DNA of 64,000 nt from Chryseobacterium culicis (lineage in GTDB: Bacteria; Bacteroidota; Bacteroidia; Flavobacteriales; Weeksellaceae), in contig NZ_PCPP01000001.1 in NCBI RefSeq assembly GCF_002979755.1, forward strand, positions 590,665 through 654,664. Direction: 5' to 3'. A model generated the notes under the pieces. That model was not told the DNA's origin, did not search any database, and worked only from the letters and a program-made list of their open reading frames with translations. Made by a program: the position numbers and the translations under genes. Shown here in pieces: positions 62,084-64,000 of this stretch (its first letter is position 1; every line of letters starts with the position of its first letter).

Positions 62084-64000
62084 TTATATGGCTGCTTCTT
62101 TTTTGAAGAAAGCAACGAAATCCTCCAGCTTCATCACTCCAAGATCTCCTTCTCCACGTCTTCTTACAGAAATCGTGCCTTCATTTTCCTCATTTTCTCC
62201 TACTACAAGCATGAAAGGAATTTTATTCAATTCAGCATCACGGATCTTTTTACCTGTCTTCTCGTTTCTGTCATCAATCTGACCGCTAATATCGTGATTT
62301 TCCAAAAATTGTGAAACTTTTTTTGAATAATCTACATATTTTTCACTGATCGGTAGAATAATAAACTGATCCGGGCTCAGCCATAATGGGAAATCTCCTG
62401 CTGTATTTTCTAACAAAATAGCAATGAAACGTTCCATAGAACCGAAAGGAGCTCTGTGAATCATTACCGGTCTGTGCTTTTCATTATCATTTCCAATATA
62501 ATGAAGATCAAATCTTTCCGGTAAGTTATAATCCACCTGGATAGTTCCCAGCTGCCATTTTCTTCCTAAAGCATCTTTCACCATGAAGTCAAGTTTAGGA
62601 CCGTAGAATGCCGCTTCTCCGTATTCTACTACTGTTTTTAAACCTTTCTTCTGAGCTGCATTGATGATCGCACTTTCTGCTTTCTCCCAGTTTTCATCAG
62701 AACCGATATATTTTTGTTTGTTTTCAGGATCTCTTAAGGATACCTGAGTTACAAAATCTTCAAAACCTAAAGATTTGAAAACATAAAGGGTAAGATCAAT
62801 TACCTTTTCAAATTCTTCAGAAAGCTGATCCGGAGTACAGAAAAGGTGAGCATCATCCTGAGTAAATCCACGAACTCTTGTTAATCCGTGAAGCTCTCCA
62901 CTTTGCTCATATCTGTAAACAGTACCGAATTCTGCATATCTCTTAGGCAAATCTCTGTAGCTCCATTGTGAAGTTTTGTAAATTTCACAGTGGTGAGGAC
63001 AGTTCATTGGCTTCAGTAAGAATTCTTCTCCTTCATTAGGCGTTTTAATCGGCTGGAAGCTGTCTTCCCCATACTTATCCCAGTGTCCTGAAGTTACATA
63101 TAATTCTTTCGCTCCGATGTGTGGAGACATTACAAATTCATAACCTCCTTTTTTCTGAGCATCAGAAAGGAAATTTTCTAATTTTCTTCTTAAAGCAGTT
63201 CCTTTTGGTAACCAAAGTGGTAACCCAGCACCTACTTTTTCAGAGAATGCGAATATTCCAAGTTCTTTACCTAATTTTCTGTGGTCTCTTCTTTTAGCTT
63301 CTTCCAGTCTTTCAAGGTATTCAGTAAGGTCTTTCTGCTTAGGGAAAGAAATACCATATACTCTTGTCAATTGAGGATTCTTTTCATTACCTCTCCAGTA
63401 AGCTCCTGCTGCATTTAATATCTTAACCGCTTTTACGATTCCAGTGTTTGGAATGTGACCACCACGGCATAAGTCTGTAAAGTTATCATGCGTTACAAAA
63501 GTGATTTCTCCGTCATTAAGATTTGAAATCAGTTCAACTTTGTAAGGGTTATCGGCATAGGTTTTTAAAGCATCTTCTTTTGAAACCGGATATAAAGAGA
63601 ATGTAGAACCTTTCTTTGCATTTTCAAGGATCTTTTTCTCAATCTTTTCAAAATCTTTTTCAGATAAGCTTTCATCCCCGAAATCCACGTCATAGTAGAA
63701 TCCGCTTTCAATAGCAGGACCGATCGTCAACTTAGCATTAGGATAAAACTCAAGGATTGCCTGCGCCAAAAGGTGGGCAGAAGAGTGCCAGAAAGCCTTC
63801 TTTCCAAGATCATCATTCCAAGTCAAAAGCTGTACCGTGGAATCCGTGGTTATAGGTGTGGTCGTTTCTACTTGTTGGTCATTAACGATTGCGGAAATGG
63901 TATTTCTAGCCAATCCCTCGCTTATAGATTTTGCCACATCTAGAGCAGTAACTGCTCCTTCGAATTCTTTGACACTATTGTCTGGAAGTGTAATTTTTAT
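62084..64000 (-). CDS. thrS: Threonyl-tRNA synthetase (only the start codon lies outside)
   Basis: At least 638 residues. The frame continues past the internal GTG at 63937 to the window edge, reading [20 protein letters not shown], the normal TGS domain opening; the initiator codon must lie just beyond base 64000. After the TGS domain come the SAD/editing domain ([16 protein letters not shown]), the class II core with motif 2/3 residues ([28 protein letters not shown]) and the anticodon domain. The catalytic zinc cysteine is in NCPHH. It precedes infC. Confidence 0.97.
   Translation of the reverse strand: MKITLPDNSVKEFEGAVTALDVAKSISEGLARNTISAIVNDQQVETTTPITTDSTVQLLTWNDDLGKKAFWHSSAHLLAQAILEFYPNAKLTIGPAIESGFYYDVDFGDESLSEKDFEKIEKKILENAKKGSTFSLYPVSKEDALKTYADNPYKVELISNLNDGEITFVTHDNFTDLCRGGHIPNTGIVKAVKILNAAGAYWRGNEKNPQLTRVYGISFPKQKDLTEYLERLEEAKRRDHRKLGKELGIFAFSEKVGAGLPLWLPKGTALRRKLENFLSDAQKKGGYEFVMSPHIGAKELYVTSGHWDKYGEDSFQPIKTPNEGEEFLLKPMNCPHHCEIYKTSQWSYRDLPKRYAEFGTVYRYEQSGELHGLTRVRGFTQDDAHLFCTPDQLSEEFEKVIDLTLYVFKSLGFEDFVTQVSLRDPENKQKYIGSDENWEKAESAIINAAQKKGLKTVVEYGEAAFYGPKLDFMVKDALGRKWQLGTIQVDYNLPERFDLHYIGNDNEKHRPVMIHRAPFGSMERFIAILLENTAGDFPLWLSPDQFIILPISEKYVDYSKKVSQFLENHDISGQIDDRNEKTGKKIRDAELNKIPFMLVVGENEENEGTISVRRRGEGDLGVMKLEDFVAFFKKEAAI

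Noticed and set aside
63935..63937. GTG at 63937 as the thrS start
   Set aside because: The frame continues to the window edge with a normal TGS-domain N-terminus, so the true start is just outside.
1..64000. CRISPR array, insertion sequence transposase, integrase, rRNA operon
   Set aside because: No regularly spaced direct repeats, no transposase or integrase motifs and no rRNA sequence were recognised in the window.

Overview
The window looks like chromosome from a Chryseobacterium-type flavobacterium (Bacteroidota, Weeksellaceae). The evidence is low GC with AT-rich spacers, Bacteroidota-type promoters (TTTG, about 18-19 bases, then TAnnTTTG), C-terminal type IX secretion sorting domains, flavobacterial carotenoid genes, and short interspersed intergenic repeats. 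The genus is inferred from protein character and not from any search.

Layout. 1-7411: hexuronate catabolism (kdgK end, eda, an ExuT-like transporter, uxaB, uxaA) with a convergent LacI-type regulator. 7900-13752: a MarR-like regulator and a carotenoid operon (crtI, crtB, SRPBCC protein, crtZ, fused crtYcd), followed by a lipocalin and ribA. 14550-21814: a signalling block with a REC-PAS kinase, a 1200-residue CHASE3 hybrid kinase with three receiver domains, two single-domain receivers, CheR and a CheB without receiver domain. A second MarR paralogue and a second CHASE3 hybrid kinase follow to 26176. 26630-33019: tRNA-Ala(GGC), a rifampin ADP-ribosyltransferase with an N-terminal extension, several membrane, secreted or hypothetical proteins, an NlpC/P60 lipoprotein, LytTR, DUF2255 and ICMT-like proteins. 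33103-37921: dapD and a four-gene glycan cluster. 37974-46194: the complete histidine operon, preceded by a transcription attenuator with a His-rich leader peptide. 46268-50067: three tandem secreted M28 peptidases. 50444-64000: ribosomal proteins L20 and L35, then about 10 kb of accessory genes (hydrolase, WG/Sel1 protein, two-component pair, lipoproteins), then infC and thrS, which normally adjoin rpmI-rplT.

How the genes work together. The first block would convert tagaturonate to altronate to KDG to KDPG to pyruvate plus glyceraldehyde-3-phosphate. The crt block would make zeaxanthin-type carotenoid from GGPP. The histidine block encodes every enzyme of the pathway, with hisB and hisIE as fusions. 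The signalling block resembles a phosphorelay linked to methylation-type enzymes, yet no chemoreceptor, CheA or CheW is present.

Most notable observations: the histidine attenuator (leader peptide 37974-38024, terminator 38069-38099); repeat elements in the hisG-hisD, hisD-hisC and hisC-hisB spacers, one apparently nested in another; a probable ATA start codon for infC; the splitting of the thrS-infC/rpmI-rplT locus; and the receptor-less CheR/CheB/hybrid-kinase block. Nothing here can be called a proven new system from sequence alone.
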